Assembly: GCA_044220875.1 (NCBI GenBank)
Contig: JBGAQH010000005.1
Coordinates: forward strand, 338,613-402,612
DNA from: JAEUIT01 sp044220875
GTDB lineage: Bacteria > Planctomycetota > Phycisphaerae > Phycisphaerales > SM1A02
Length of the DNA stretch: 64,000 nucleotides
Reading direction: 5' to 3'
Shown: positions 8,124 to 17,447 of the stretch, in pieces
Numbering within the stretch: the first letter of the stretch is position 1
Layout: each line of letters begins with the position of its first letter
Made by a program: the position numbers and the translations under genes
The notes under the pieces: model-generated
The model's input: the letters and a program-made list of their open reading frames with translations, nothing else
Told to the model about the DNA's origin: nothing
Databases searched by the model: none

Positions 8124-9809
8124 TTAGCCGATCGCCGCCAGGCAGCGTTCGATGCGCCGGATGGCGCTGGCCTTCCCGAGGATGGCGAGCGTGTCGAAGA
8201 TCGGCGGGCTGACGGTGCCGCCTGTGACGGCGACCCGGATCGGCTGGGCGGCCTTGCCCATCTGGCCTTCGCCCAATGCCGCGGCGTACTCCTTCACCAC
8301 TGCCTCGATGTCGGCGGCCATCCACGCGCCGACTCCCTTGAGGATCGGCAGCAGCTCGCGGAGCCGGTCCACGCCGCGCGGCGAACCCTCGAGCATCGTC
8401 TTCCGCACGTTCTTCGAGTCTTCCCAGACAAGCGCCTCGTCGGCGGTCACCAGCCATCGATTGCCGCGATAGAGATCCTCGAGCGTCTTGCTTCGCTCCT
8501 GGCTCGCCCCCGCCAGCATCCGGAATTGCTCGTCGCTCACCCGCGAGAGGAATTCGGGGTGATAGAGCTCACCGTGGGCCCGCGCCCGCTTGACATACTC
8601 CTCGCGATCCATCGAGGTGATTGCGTCGCAGTTGAAGGACAGCAGCTTCATGCGGTCGAACTTCGCCGGCGTCTTCTGGACGCGAGAGAGGTCGAATCGC
8701 TCCTTCAGGAACGCGTTGTCGAATTTCTCGACGTTCTCGCCCGGCGACCATCCGTTGAGCGACAGGAAGTTGCAGACCACCTGCGGCAGATAGCCCGAGC
8801 GCTTGAAGTCGTCCACGTTGATCTCAGGCAGCGCGACATCAAGGGCCTCGGCCAATCGAAGGGCGTCGTCGAAGTCCAACTGCACATTCTTGTCGCCGAG
8901 CCACTTCGTCCAGCGCTCCGGGGCCACCGTGCCGGCCGGCGGCGCGGTCAGTCCCTTCGCCTGAACGGCCGCGCGCAGGGCCTTGTCCTTGTCGCGCTTG
9001 CTCATCTTGCTGCCGTCGGGGTTGCAGATGATCGGCAGGTGGCCATACGTCGGCCGCCCGAAGCCCAGCGCGTCCTGGAGCACCATGTGCTTGGCGGTGT
9101 TGGTGAAGTGCTCCTGGGCCCGCAGCACATGCGTCACCTTCATGAGCTCGTCATCGACCACGACCGCAAAGTGATAGGTCGGGAAGCCGTCGACCTTGCG
9201 GATCACGAAATCGTCGACCTCGCCGTCGGGCAAGGTCGCCTCACCCAGAATCTGGTCCTTGATCGTGATCGGTCCCGCCGGCACCTTCAGTCGAACGACC
9301 GCCGGGACGCCTGCCTTCACCTTCGTGGCCACTTCCTCAGGCGTAAGCGACAGCGCCGCGCGGTCGTACCGGTAGGGAACCTTGGCCGCCGTCGCCGCCT
9401 TGCGCTTCGCGTCCAGTTCCTCGGGCGTGTCGAAGGCGTAGTAGGCCTTGCCCTCGCGGACGAGCTGGTCGAGATGGCGGTTGTAGATGTCAAGCCGCTC
9501 GCTCTGGAAGTACGGGCCGTGCGGACCTCCTCCCACGACATCGCCGGTCGGACGCGTGAAGGTCGGTCCCTCGTCCCAATCGATGCCGAGCCAATCGAGG
9601 TCCTTGAGGAAACCGACGCTCGCGGCGTCGCTCGACCGCTTCTGGTCCGTGTCTTCGATCCTCAGCAGGAACTTGCCCCCCCGCCCTTTCGCGAACGCCC
9701 AGCAGAAGAGCGCCGTGCGAGCTCCGCCGACGTGGAGATGGCCCGAGGGACTCGGCGCAAAACGCGTCACCGGTCCGGACGAAACTGACGAGGAAGCCGT
9801 AGGAGACAT
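8124..9809 (-). CDS. gltX: Glutamyl-tRNA synthetase
   Basis: A 561-residue class I aminoacyl-tRNA synthetase that charges tRNA(Glu). The HIGH-type motif is HLHVGG at residues 24-29 and the KMSKS-type motif is KMSKR near residue 268. The family is usually 460-500 residues. Here an extra segment of roughly 50 residues follows KMSKR and separates it from the conserved SGYLPQVVCNFLSLNGWSP region. The N-terminal FAPSPSG signature fixes the frame. A GATACT hexamer lies 17 bases before the ATG and no Shine-Dalgarno sequence is seen. The gene is divergent from the phosphoesterase at 9994. Confidence 0.95.
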   Translation of the reverse strand: MSPTASSSVSSGPVTRFAPSPSGHLHVGGARTALFCWAFAKGRGGKFLLRIEDTDQKRSSDAASVGFLKDLDWLGIDWDEGPTFTRPTGDVVGGGPHGPYFQSERLDIYNRHLDQLVREGKAYYAFDTPEELDAKRKAATAAKVPYRYDRAALSLTPEEVATKVKAGVPAVVRLKVPAGPITIKDQILGEATLPDGEVDDFVIRKVDGFPTYHFAVVVDDELMKVTHVLRAQEHFTNTAKHMVLQDALGFGRPTYGHLPIICNPDGSKMSKRDKDKALRAAVQAKGLTAPPAGTVAPERWTKWLGDKNVQLDFDDALRLAEALDVALPEINVDDFKRSGYLPQVVCNFLSLNGWSPGENVEKFDNAFLKERFDLSRVQKTPAKFDRMKLLSFNCDAITSMDREEYVKRARAHGELYHPEFLSRVSDEQFRMLAGASQERSKTLEDLYRGNRWLVTADEALVWEDSKNVRKTMLEGSPRGVDRLRELLPILKGVGAWMAADIEAVVKEYAAALGEGQMGKAAQPIRVAVTGGTVSPPIFDTLAILGKASAIRRIERCLAAIG

Positions 9810-9993
9810 AGACGGGTCAGAGTATCTTCGAAGCGGACATCGTGGGGCTCATCGTCGGTCGATGGCTCGAACGCGCGGTCGCGGGACCGTCGTTGCGACA
9901 TGGCCGAATCACCGCAGGCGATGGCGTCACGGCAGATGGGCTTGCCGAGATAGGCCGTACCTGACTGCCTTCCATGATTGGGGTCGCACGCAC

Positions 9994-10494
9994 ATGATGA
10001 GGGGGTCGCCCGACCATACCGTCCTCGGTGTCCTCTCGGACAGCCACGGGCAATGCACCCGAGTCCGACGGGCGGTCGACCTCCTGCGGGAGCGCGGCGC
10101 CACGGTCTTTCTGCATCTGGGCGACCTGGGCGACGGCGTCCTGGACGAACTCGCCGGGCTGAATTGCCACCTCGTCTTCGGGAACTGCGACGACGCCCGT
10201 TCGCTCGACGGCTACGCCCGCGACATCGGCATGCACGTTCACCACCCCGGCGGCGTGGTCGAGATCGACGGCCGACGCATCGGCATCACCCACGGCCATC
10301 TCGTCGAGGAGCTCGAGCGGCTCTTCCTTCAGCGCGTCGAGGTCATCTTCCACGGCCACACCCACGAGCGTTCCGACGCGATGGTCGACGGCGTCCGACT
10401 CATCAACCCGGGGGCTCTCCACCGGGCTCGCGTCATCACCGCGGCGCTGTACATCCCGGCCACCGGCGAACTCGAGTCGATCGTCATCGCCTGA
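9994..10494 (+). CDS. YfcE/MJ0936-type metallophosphoesterase
   Basis: A compact 166-residue phosphodiesterase. Motifs in order are SDSHG near residue 16, HLGDLGD near 46, FGNCDD near 67, THGH near 100 and HGHTHE near 120, the full metal-site set of the YfcE-like branch of calcineurin-like enzymes. The substrate is unknown. The first of two adjacent ATG codons (9994) is used; 9997 is equally possible. It is divergent from gltX and runs into corA, 60 bases downstream. Confidence 0.88.
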   Translation: MMRGSPDHTVLGVLSDSHGQCTRVRRAVDLLRERGATVFLHLGDLGDGVLDELAGLNCHLVFGNCDDARSLDGYARDIGMHVHHPGGVVEIDGRRIGITHGHLVEELERLFLQRVEVIFHGHTHERSDAMVDGVRLINPGALHRARVITAALYIPATGELESIVIA

Positions 10495-10520
10495 GCCCGA
10501 GACCGCCGTCGGCGGAGACG

Positions 10521-10548
10521 TTGTCCCGCCGCGGCGATTCGCGATACT
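10521..10548 (+). promoter_or_regulatory. Promoter of corA, predicted leaderless
   Basis: TTGTCC (10521-10526) and GATACT (10543-10548) are 16 bases apart. The ATG at 10555 begins only six bases after the -10 box, so the predicted transcript would start at or next to the start codon. No Shine-Dalgarno sequence is present, which fits. Confidence 0.5.
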
Positions 10549-10554
10549 GCCGGC

Positions 10555-11706
10555 ATGCCCGCCGATTCCTCCGCCGCAGCGCCCGGCCACCCCGTCACCG
10601 TGATGGCGTTTCTCTACGACGAGGGCGGCGTCATCGAGTGCCCGCTCGCCCTCGATCAGATCCGCGGCGCGCTCGCCGAGGCGAAGGCGGCCAAGCGGCG
10701 CATCTGGATCGACATCGAGAGCGCCGACCGCGTCGCCATCGCGAATGCCCTGTCCGGCGCGATGGATCTCCATCCGCTTTCGATCGACGTGATCCTCACC
10801 CACGACCATCGCACGAGCGTCGACGAGTTTCCGGGATTCGCCCACATCATCATGGAGATCGTGCACGTCGACCACGTGCTCCTCTTCGAGAAGGTGGACG
10901 TGCTCCTCGGCGCCGACTGGATCCTGACGGTGCAGGACCGCCCCGGGGACTGCTTCGACCGGACCCGCGCCCGGCTGCGCGACGACGCCGCGTTCCGTTC
11001 GCGATCGACGCCTTTTCTCCTCCACGCCCTCGCCGAGAGCGTGACCGGCTCCTACCAGAACGTCCTCGGCCGCTTCGGCACGCGCCTCGAACAGCTCGAG
11101 CTGCGGCTCATCGCCCGCCCCACCGCCGGCCTCATCCACCGCATTCACGCCGCAAAGCGCGACCTCCGGGGCCTGCGCCGCGCCGTCGTCCCGCTCCGCG
11201 AGTCGATCGAGACGCTCTTCTATGCGACGCGACGCTGGTCGGGCGCCGGCCAGGCCGAGGTGGCCTGCGGCCCCGACCTCTATCTCGCCCTCCGCGAGAT
11301 GCACGACGGGCTCGGGGGCATTCTCGACGTCCTCGACGCCTATCGCGACGCGACGCAGAACCTCACCGACCTCTACATCACCAGCGCCTCGAACCGCGTC
11401 AACGAGATTCTCCGCGTCCTCACCATCATCTCGACGATCTTCATCCCGCTCTCGTTCGTCGCCGGCGTCTACGGCATGAATTTCCAGCACATGCCCGAAC
11501 TCTCCTGGCGCTATGGATATCCCTTCGCGCTGGGCATCATGGTCCTCATCGCCGCCGGCCTTCTCGTCTACTTCGGGCGCAAGGGCTGGCTCCGGCAGGC
11601 CGATCCGCGCCATCTTGCGCCGCCCTCGGGCGCACGCACGGGCCACACCATGGCCACCCCCTCGATCACCCGCTCCACGGCGTTCTTCGACGACGCGCGA
11701 CGGTAG
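10555..11706 (+). CDS. corA: CorA-family magnesium/divalent cation channel
   Basis: A 383-residue CorA-type transporter. A large cytoplasmic N-terminal domain precedes two C-terminal transmembrane helices. The diagnostic GMN motif is at residues 307-309 within YGMNFQHMPELSW, at the end of the first helix and forming the pore entrance. CorA works as a homopentamer and mediates passive Mg2+ (sometimes Co2+ or Zn2+) entry. A tail of about 40 residues rich in Pro, Ser and Thr follows the second helix and is longer than usual. The gene converges with the DUF1275-STAS gene, leaving six bases between them. Confidence 0.93.
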   Translation: MPADSSAAAPGHPVTVMAFLYDEGGVIECPLALDQIRGALAEAKAAKRRIWIDIESADRVAIANALSGAMDLHPLSIDVILTHDHRTSVDEFPGFAHIIMEIVHVDHVLLFEKVDVLLGADWILTVQDRPGDCFDRTRARLRDDAAFRSRSTPFLLHALAESVTGSYQNVLGRFGTRLEQLELRLIARPTAGLIHRIHAAKRDLRGLRRAVVPLRESIETLFYATRRWSGAGQAEVACGPDLYLALREMHDGLGGILDVLDAYRDATQNLTDLYITSASNRVNEILRVLTIISTIFIPLSFVAGVYGMNFQHMPELSWRYGYPFALGIMVLIAAGLLVYFGRKGWLRQADPRHLAPPSGARTGHTMATPSITRSTAFFDDARR

Positions 11707-11712
11707 CGACGT

Positions 11713-12960
11713 TCAATCGCGGCCCGCGGCAAGAGGCCGACCGGCCCGCATGTCCTCGACGACGTTGAGCCCGCGGGCGATCGCGATCTCGATGTCGGCG
11801 CACGCGTTCTCCGGATGGAGCAGGTCGCCCGCGCCGTCGCGGCGGAGTTGCTCATACTGTTCCTCGGAGACGCCGGCCAGCAGAAGCTGGCGGTGTTCGA
11901 CGCGAAAGCGGCTCAGCGTCTCGCGGATGTCGTCGACCGCATCCGCGTCGAGCTGCGTCACCTCATGCAAGTCGAGAATGGCGACGCGCACCGCGCGGGG
12001 CAGCCGCTCCGACCACGCCCGAAGGCTCGGCAGCCGATGGGCCCCGCGCTGTCCGCGGGCCGAGTCGCGGCGCAGGTGAAAGATGGCGATCGTCTCGGGC
12101 AGCACCAGCTTCTCGCCGCCGATCATCTCGAAGGGCTCGATCTCGGCGATCGGCTGGGTCACGTCCTGGTAGATGATCCACATCAGGAAGAGAACCGGCA
12201 GGTACATCGCGACGCCGATGATGTGATCGAAGGCGAGGGCCCCAAGGCCGGCCCCCAGCGCGAAGGACCCGAGGATCGACACGAGGAGGGCCAGCCGGCG
12301 GGGCGTCGCGTGGTTGCGGGCGCTCTGGATGAGGCTCCGCAACGAACCCGGCGGGATGTTCACGCGCCGATCCCAGATCCACTCCGCGAACTGGACGGCC
12401 TCAAGCCCCAGGTCGGTGAGGACGCCGGTCACGTGCGTGGTCCGCACGACGCCGCTCGAGATCCTCGTGATCGTCGCATTCTGGAGCCCCATCGCCATCG
12501 ACGCGAGCCCGGTCAGCCAATAGAGCCACGCCCCCGAACCGATGGGCGGGCCGGCGACCGGACTCTCCCCGGACGCCAGGACCGCCGGCGGCGCCGCGCC
12601 GTGGACCTGCACGGCAATGGCGAAGGCCGCCAGCAGCACCGCCTCGAACGCCATGGGCAGGACGTAGATCGATTCCCATCCCCGCCGCCGCCCGAGCTCG
12701 GTGGAAGCGCCGGAGAGCGCGGCTCCGACGAAGAAGGTCACGACGAGGAAGAGGGCGAAGCCGGCGAGTCCCCACGCACCGCTCGCGCCGCGGACGGCCT
12801 CGACGCTCGCCCGTCCCAGATCGGAGGTCGTGCCCGAAACGTGCGACGTCACGTGGCCGCAGAGAAGGATGGTGATGACGTTCGTGTAGCCGGCGACCCA
12901 GGCGAGGGTGATGGCGAGGCGAGCCTGCTGGGTGAAGGAATGGGCCTGGGCGAGGAACAT
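11713..12960 (-). CDS. DUF1275 (YoaK-like) membrane protein fused to a STAS domain
   Basis: A 415-residue protein. Residues 1 to about 265 hold six hydrophobic helices and resemble the DUF1275/YoaK family, with the conserved opening AGYTNVITILLCGHVTSHVS. The last 130 residues look like a STAS domain: an ILDLHEVTQLDADAV strand-loop-helix at the position where anti-sigma antagonists carry the phosphorylatable serine. That serine is absent here (DADAV). STAS domains at the end of membrane carriers regulate transport in SulP proteins. The DUF1275 family has no settled function. The gene is divergent from the MoxR gene, 100 bases away, and convergent with corA. Confidence 0.85.
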   Translation of the reverse strand: MFLAQAHSFTQQARLAITLAWVAGYTNVITILLCGHVTSHVSGTTSDLGRASVEAVRGASGAWGLAGFALFLVVTFFVGAALSGASTELGRRRGWESIYVLPMAFEAVLLAAFAIAVQVHGAAPPAVLASGESPVAGPPIGSGAWLYWLTGLASMAMGLQNATITRISSGVVRTTHVTGVLTDLGLEAVQFAEWIWDRRVNIPPGSLRSLIQSARNHATPRRLALLVSILGSFALGAGLGALAFDHIIGVAMYLPVLFLMWIIYQDVTQPIAEIEPFEMIGGEKLVLPETIAIFHLRRDSARGQRGAHRLPSLRAWSERLPRAVRVAILDLHEVTQLDADAVDDIRETLSRFRVEHRQLLLAGVSEEQYEQLRRDGAGDLLHPENACADIEIAIARGLNVVEDMRAGRPLAAGRD

Positions 12961-13060
12961 CGAGCGGAGTCGGACGGAGGAGCGTATATCGGCTCGACAC
13001 CACCGCGGGGCGCATCATCCATCCCCTCGTGCGCTGTGCGAGTCCGCCTACAGTGACCGC

Positions 13061-14533
13061 ATGGCCCCCCCGACGAGCTCCGCCGGCATGACTCCCTCCG
13101 CGCCTGAGTGCGCTTCCCTCCCCTCCGCTCCCCCCACCTGTTCCCTCGCCGAACTTCGCGCGTCGGGGTGGCGTTCGCGCCCGGTGAAGGCCGAGCTTCG
13201 CGAGAACCTGATCGCCGCGATCGCCCGGGGCGAGGATCTCTTTCCCGGGATCGTCGGGTATGACGACACCGTCATTCCGGAGCTGATCCACGCCCTGCTC
13301 TCCGGGCACGACATCCTCTTCCTGGGCGAGAAGGGTCAGGGAAAGAGCAGGCTCATGCGGGCCCTGCCCCGATTCCTCGACGAGTGGATCCCGTTCCTGG
13401 TGCTGCCCGGCTGTCCCGTGCACGAGGACCCGTTCGAGCCGATCACGACCCAGGGCAAGCGCCAGCTCACGGAAACGCCGCCCGACCAGGTGCGCGTCGC
13501 ATGGTGGCATCGCGACGCGCGCTACGCCGAGCGACTGGCGCCCGGCACGAAGTTCGCCGACGTGATCGGTGAGATCGATCCGGCCAAGCTCGCCGGCGGC
13601 ACGAGCATGGGCGACGAGGACGCCCTTCACTTCGGGCTCATTCCTCGCATGCATCGCGGCGTGTTCGCGATGAACGAGCTGCCCGACCTCGACGAGCAGG
13701 TGCAGGTCGGGCTCTTCAACGTGCTCGAGGAGCGCGACGTCCAGATCCGCGGCCATCCGGTCCGCTTCGACCTCGACGTCGTGATCCTCTTCAGCGCGAA
13801 TCCGAGCACCTACAACCGCTCGGGCAAGGTCATTCCGCAGCTCAAGGACCGGATCGGCTCGACGATCCAGACCCACTATCCGGCGGAGCGCGACGGCGGC
13901 ATCCGCATCACCCGTCAGGAGTCGAATCTCGATCTCGGCGGCGAGTGGCCCGTGCTCGTTCCCCCCTTCATGGAGGAGATCATCGAGGAGATCTCGATCG
14001 CGGCGCGGTCGTCGAAGTTCGTCGATCACGCCTCGGGCGTCAGCGCCCGCTTCAGCGCCGCGAACTACCGCACGATGGTCAGCAGCGCCCGGCTTCGCGG
14101 CATCCGGCTGAGGGAGCGCCCGGCGGTGCCGCGCATCAGCGACCTCGCCCACCTGCGGGCCAGCGCCGCGGGCAAGCTTGAGCTCGATCTCATGGGCACC
14201 CATCAGATGGGCGACCAGCAGGTTCTGGACGCCCTGATCGCCGAGGCGGTGCGCGTCGTCTTCGAGGAGTACGCGACCAAGCATGGGCTCGACGAGATCG
14301 CGAGCATCTTCGGCAAGGGCGTGAAGGTCGAGGTCGGCGACATGGTGCCGTCCGCTGCCTACGCCCAACGACTGCAGCGAGTTCCTCCCGTCTGGGAGAA
14401 GGCGTTCGAGGTGAACGCAGCCGACAACGCTGCGGTGCGGGCAAGCTGCGTCGAATTCGTTCTCGCCGGACTGTGGGCGACCGACCGGATTTCCCGCACC
14501 GAACGACGGGGACGGACGGAGTTTCAGTGCTGA
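13061..14533 (+). CDS. MoxR/magnesium-chelatase-like AAA+ ATPase
   Basis: A 490-residue AAA+ ATPase. Walker A is GEKGQGKS at residues 89-96. The Walker B/insert region reads FAMNELPDLDEQVQVGLFN, and the sensor and arginine-finger regions follow around FSANPSTYNRSG and LKDRIGS. This is the MoxR/ChlI branch, whose members act as chaperones with VWA-domain partners. The VWA partner is two genes downstream (15455). The first ATG (13061) is used; MTPSAPEC nine codons later is an alternative. TACAGT lies 12 bases before the ATG and there is no Shine-Dalgarno sequence. The target of remodelling is unknown. Confidence 0.9.
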   Translation: MAPPTSSAGMTPSAPECASLPSAPPTCSLAELRASGWRSRPVKAELRENLIAAIARGEDLFPGIVGYDDTVIPELIHALLSGHDILFLGEKGQGKSRLMRALPRFLDEWIPFLVLPGCPVHEDPFEPITTQGKRQLTETPPDQVRVAWWHRDARYAERLAPGTKFADVIGEIDPAKLAGGTSMGDEDALHFGLIPRMHRGVFAMNELPDLDEQVQVGLFNVLEERDVQIRGHPVRFDLDVVILFSANPSTYNRSGKVIPQLKDRIGSTIQTHYPAERDGGIRITRQESNLDLGGEWPVLVPPFMEEIIEEISIAARSSKFVDHASGVSARFSAANYRTMVSSARLRGIRLRERPAVPRISDLAHLRASAAGKLELDLMGTHQMGDQQVLDALIAEAVRVVFEEYATKHGLDEIASIFGKGVKVEVGDMVPSAAYAQRLQRVPPVWEKAFEVNAADNAAVRASCVEFVLAGLWATDRISRTERRGRTEFQC

Positions 14534-14598
14534 GGGAACGAATTGCGCGCACTTCGCGCTTGGGGCGCACGGGGGCATGTCAGTAGCATCGTGCCCAC

Positions 14599-15390
14599 AT
14601 GCATCTCCGATCCCACTCCATCGTCGCGGCGACCATCGCGGCCTCGGCCCTCGCCGCATCCTGCCATGCCATTGACGTCGCCTGCCCGGCATCGCAGCTC
14701 TGGTTTGACCTGCCCCGCTCGCTGCCGCTCAATCCCTGGGACGTGAATGCCCAGGGCCAGCCGCTTCCGGCGCTCGGTCAGGGTCAGAACGGCATCACCT
14801 GCGAGATGCACGACACGGTGAGCGGCGCGACCTCCCCGCTCACCTGGCTCAACTACGCCGGCGCCTACCAGACCTGGGGAGCCGCGCGGATCGCCTTCAA
14901 CGTGCCGCAGATTTACGCGATGCCGAATCAGCAGCGGGTGTGGGCACACCCGAACATGAATCTCGAGGCGGTCATTCGCGTCACCCTTTCGGGGGACGCG
15001 GGTCCGATGCGCGTCACGGGCGTGACCGGCACCGATGCGAGCACCTCGGTCGTGTTCACGATCTACCGCAACGACTACGCCCACCCGATCTGGACCGGAG
15101 GCGTGGGCGCCACGATCGACGTGAGCCTCTCCTTCACGCCGGGCGAGCAGCTGCTCCTGGTCACGAACGCCGGCGCCAACCCCGTCGAGGACTGGGCGTG
15201 GTGGGGCAACGTGAAATTCTTCCCCGACCGGCCGATCGAACTCACCGGCGACGGCCACGTCAACGCCGCCGACCTGGCGATCCTGCTCGGTGCATGGGGG
15301 GCGTGCAACGACTGCACCGCCGACCTCAACTGCGACGGCATCGTCGATGCGGCGGATCTGAGCCTCCTGCTCGGGGCTTGGACCGGCTGA
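14599..15390 (+). CDS. Secreted protein with dockerin-like C-terminus
   Basis: A 263-residue exported protein. The N-terminus (SIVAATIAASALAASCHA) is a clear signal peptide. The middle is a beta-rich domain of unknown function containing a DWAWWGNVKFFPD segment and resembles a carbohydrate-binding or jelly-roll fold only in general character. The C-terminus has two dockerin-like Ca2+ loops ending DLAILLGAWG and DLSLLLGAWTG. It sits between the MoxR ATPase and its VWA partner on the same strand, yet appears to have its own TA-rich box (TAGCAT at 14584) and no Shine-Dalgarno sequence. It may be an unrelated insertion or a client of the pair. Confidence 0.8.
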   Translation: MHLRSHSIVAATIAASALAASCHAIDVACPASQLWFDLPRSLPLNPWDVNAQGQPLPALGQGQNGITCEMHDTVSGATSPLTWLNYAGAYQTWGAARIAFNVPQIYAMPNQQRVWAHPNMNLEAVIRVTLSGDAGPMRVTGVTGTDASTSVVFTIYRNDYAHPIWTGGVGATIDVSLSFTPGEQLLLVTNAGANPVEDWAWWGNVKFFPDRPIELTGDGHVNAADLAILLGAWGACNDCTADLNCDGIVDAADLSLLLGAWTG

Positions 15391-15454
15391 GCGGAGCCCG
15401 CGACGCGGCGATCGAAATCCCCCACGTCGACCGCCGCGCCTACGCTGGCGTCGC

Positions 15455-17152
15455 ATGCCGCTTGTCCACACCTACCTCGGCTATGACCCGGTCACGTTCG
15501 GCTCGCCGAACGAGACGCCGCCCGACCTGGTCTCCGGTGCCATGGACCATCTGCTGGCCTACGGGCGACCTCGCGCGTTCACGCCCGAGGAGCTGGCCAA
15601 TGCGATTCGCCTCGATCCGACGCAGATTCGCGGCCTGGGACCGAGCCTCGACGCGCTGATCGCCCTGCTCGAGGAGCGGAAGCGAAAGATCCTCGCGACC
15701 TACGACACCGCCGAGGCCCGACGCGCCGCCGAGGCCGATGTGCTCCGTCACGGCACGATCGAACCGCCGGCCGCCCTGGGCAAGCGATTCGCCCAGGAGT
15801 TCCGCGCCGCGCTCGCCGAGGAGAACATCCCGGCGCTCGAGCGCCTCTGGAACCGGGTCGACGAGCGGTCGCCGTTCGCGCGAAGCATGTTGCCGCTTCT
15901 TCGGGACGTGGCGATCCGGTACGGCGTCGAACAGCTCCATGCCCGCTGGACCTTCACCGGCCGCGAGGCGTTGACGCCGGCCAGGGCCCTCGAGGTGAAG
16001 GAGGAGCTCGAGACCATTGAGCGGCTCCTCAAGCAGATGCGCGAGGCGAGGAAGAACGCCAAGCCGGCGATCATCGACATGGACGGGCTGTCGCGCTTCG
16101 CCGAGGAGGGGGACATGGAGAATCTCCGCGGCATCCAGCGACAGGTGAACGAACTGCTGCGGCGCCTGGCCGAGGAGCAGGGACTCGAGTCGACGCCCGA
16201 TGGCCTGCGGGTCACGCCGCGGGCGATGCGCATCTACCAGTCGCGACTGCTCGAGCGGATCTTCGGCGACCTGCAGGCGTCCCGGACCGGACGGCATCAG
16301 GGGCGCGTGGTCGGCGACGGCGCCGTCGAGCTGCCCGGCACGCGTCCCTACGAGTTCGGCGATTCGCCCGCGAACCTTGACGTTCCGCAGACCATGACCA
16401 ACGCCCTCCTGCGCCGGTCGCGGGAGGGCGGCGCCAGCGGACCGGTTCGCTTTCGGTCCGACGACATGGAGGTGCACCGCACGCGCAACACCCCCAAGTG
16501 CGCGACGGCGATGATCCTCGACATGTCCGGCTCGATGCGGCACGGCGGGCAGTACGTCGCCGTCAAGAAGATGTCGCTTGCCCTCGACGGGCTCATCCGC
16601 CGCGAGTACCCGGGCGACCACCTCGAGTTCGTGGAGATGTACACGCTCGCCCGCCGCCGGGCCGCGGGCGAGATCGCCGAGCTGATGCCCAGGCCCGTCT
16701 CGATCCATGAGCCGGTCGTTCGGCTCAGCGCCGACATGTCCGACCCGACGATCACCGAGCTCGACCTGCCGCTGCACTTCACGAACATCCAGCGCTCGCT
16801 CGAGCTGGCGCGCCAACTGTTAGCCTCGCGGGACACGCCCAACCGGCAGATCGTCCTGCTCACCGACGGACTTCCGACGGCGCACTTCGAGGGACAGCGC
16901 CTGTTCATGCTCTACCCGCCCGATCCGCGCACCGAGGAGGCGACGATGCGCGAGGCGCAGCGCTGCCGGCGCGACGGCATCGTCCTCAACATCATCCTGC
17001 TTCCGAGCTGGAGCCAGTCCGAGGAGGACGTCCGATTCGCGCACCGGATGGCCGAGGCGACGGGCGGTCGGGTGCTCTTCTCCGGCGGGTCGGAGCTCGA
17101 CCGATTCGTGGTGTGGGACTACGTGACGCGTCGCCGAACGATCATCGGTTGA
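15455..17152 (+). CDS. VWA-domain protein, partner of the MoxR-type ATPase
   Basis: A 565-residue protein with a helical, charged N-terminal two-thirds and a C-terminal von Willebrand A domain. The metal-ion-dependent adhesion site begins DMSGS at residues 356-360; the conserved TDG follows in VLLTDGLPTAHFEG. There is no signal peptide, so it is cytoplasmic. MoxR-VWA pairs generally act together in metal insertion or complex maturation, and the ATPase gene at 13061 is the obvious partner. TACGCT lies 14 bases before the ATG without a Shine-Dalgarno sequence. Confidence 0.88.
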   Translation: MPLVHTYLGYDPVTFGSPNETPPDLVSGAMDHLLAYGRPRAFTPEELANAIRLDPTQIRGLGPSLDALIALLEERKRKILATYDTAEARRAAEADVLRHGTIEPPAALGKRFAQEFRAALAEENIPALERLWNRVDERSPFARSMLPLLRDVAIRYGVEQLHARWTFTGREALTPARALEVKEELETIERLLKQMREARKNAKPAIIDMDGLSRFAEEGDMENLRGIQRQVNELLRRLAEEQGLESTPDGLRVTPRAMRIYQSRLLERIFGDLQASRTGRHQGRVVGDGAVELPGTRPYEFGDSPANLDVPQTMTNALLRRSREGGASGPVRFRSDDMEVHRTRNTPKCATAMILDMSGSMRHGGQYVAVKKMSLALDGLIRREYPGDHLEFVEMYTLARRRAAGEIAELMPRPVSIHEPVVRLSADMSDPTITELDLPLHFTNIQRSLELARQLLASRDTPNRQIVLLTDGLPTAHFEGQRLFMLYPPDPRTEEATMREAQRCRRDGIVLNIILLPSWSQSEEDVRFAHRMAEATGGRVLFSGGSELDRFVVWDYVTRRRTIIG

Positions 17153-17447
17153 ACGGCCCGGCGTTGGCGCCGCTCCGACCGGGGCAGCCGCTAAGCGTCC
17201 GAGCCATGACGACCTGCGCGGCCTGGCGCGTCGCCGATCTCCGCGCAGTGGCGAATTTTGCTGGCGAACGCCGCGAATCCGCACGATGCATCGCCTTGCG
17301 TTCGGGCCGGTGTTGGCCGATAATTCCGGGCTTGTCCCGACTCGACGCAACGAGCGCTTCGACGCGCCGCATCGCCGTCGCGGACGGCGATCGGTCACCG
17401 GTCGACTCACGAGCCCCCTCCCACGAGCCCCGCCCACGAGCCTCCTC
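17153..17447. other. Intergenic region upstream of glnN
   Basis: About 295 bases without a credible gene. It contains the promoter described at 17296-17324. No sigma-54 type GG-N10-GC element was found, so nitrogen control by that route is not supported by the sequence. Confidence 0.55.
17296..17324 (+). promoter_or_regulatory. Promoter of glnN
   Basis: TTGCGT (17296-17301) and GATAAT (17319-17324) are separated by 17 bases, close to the sigma-70 consensus. A start near 17331 would give a leader of about 115 bases. Confidence 0.6.

Noticed and set aside
17153..17447. Sigma-54/NtrC promoter for glnN
   Set aside because: No GG-N10-GC element; a sigma-70 type box fits better.
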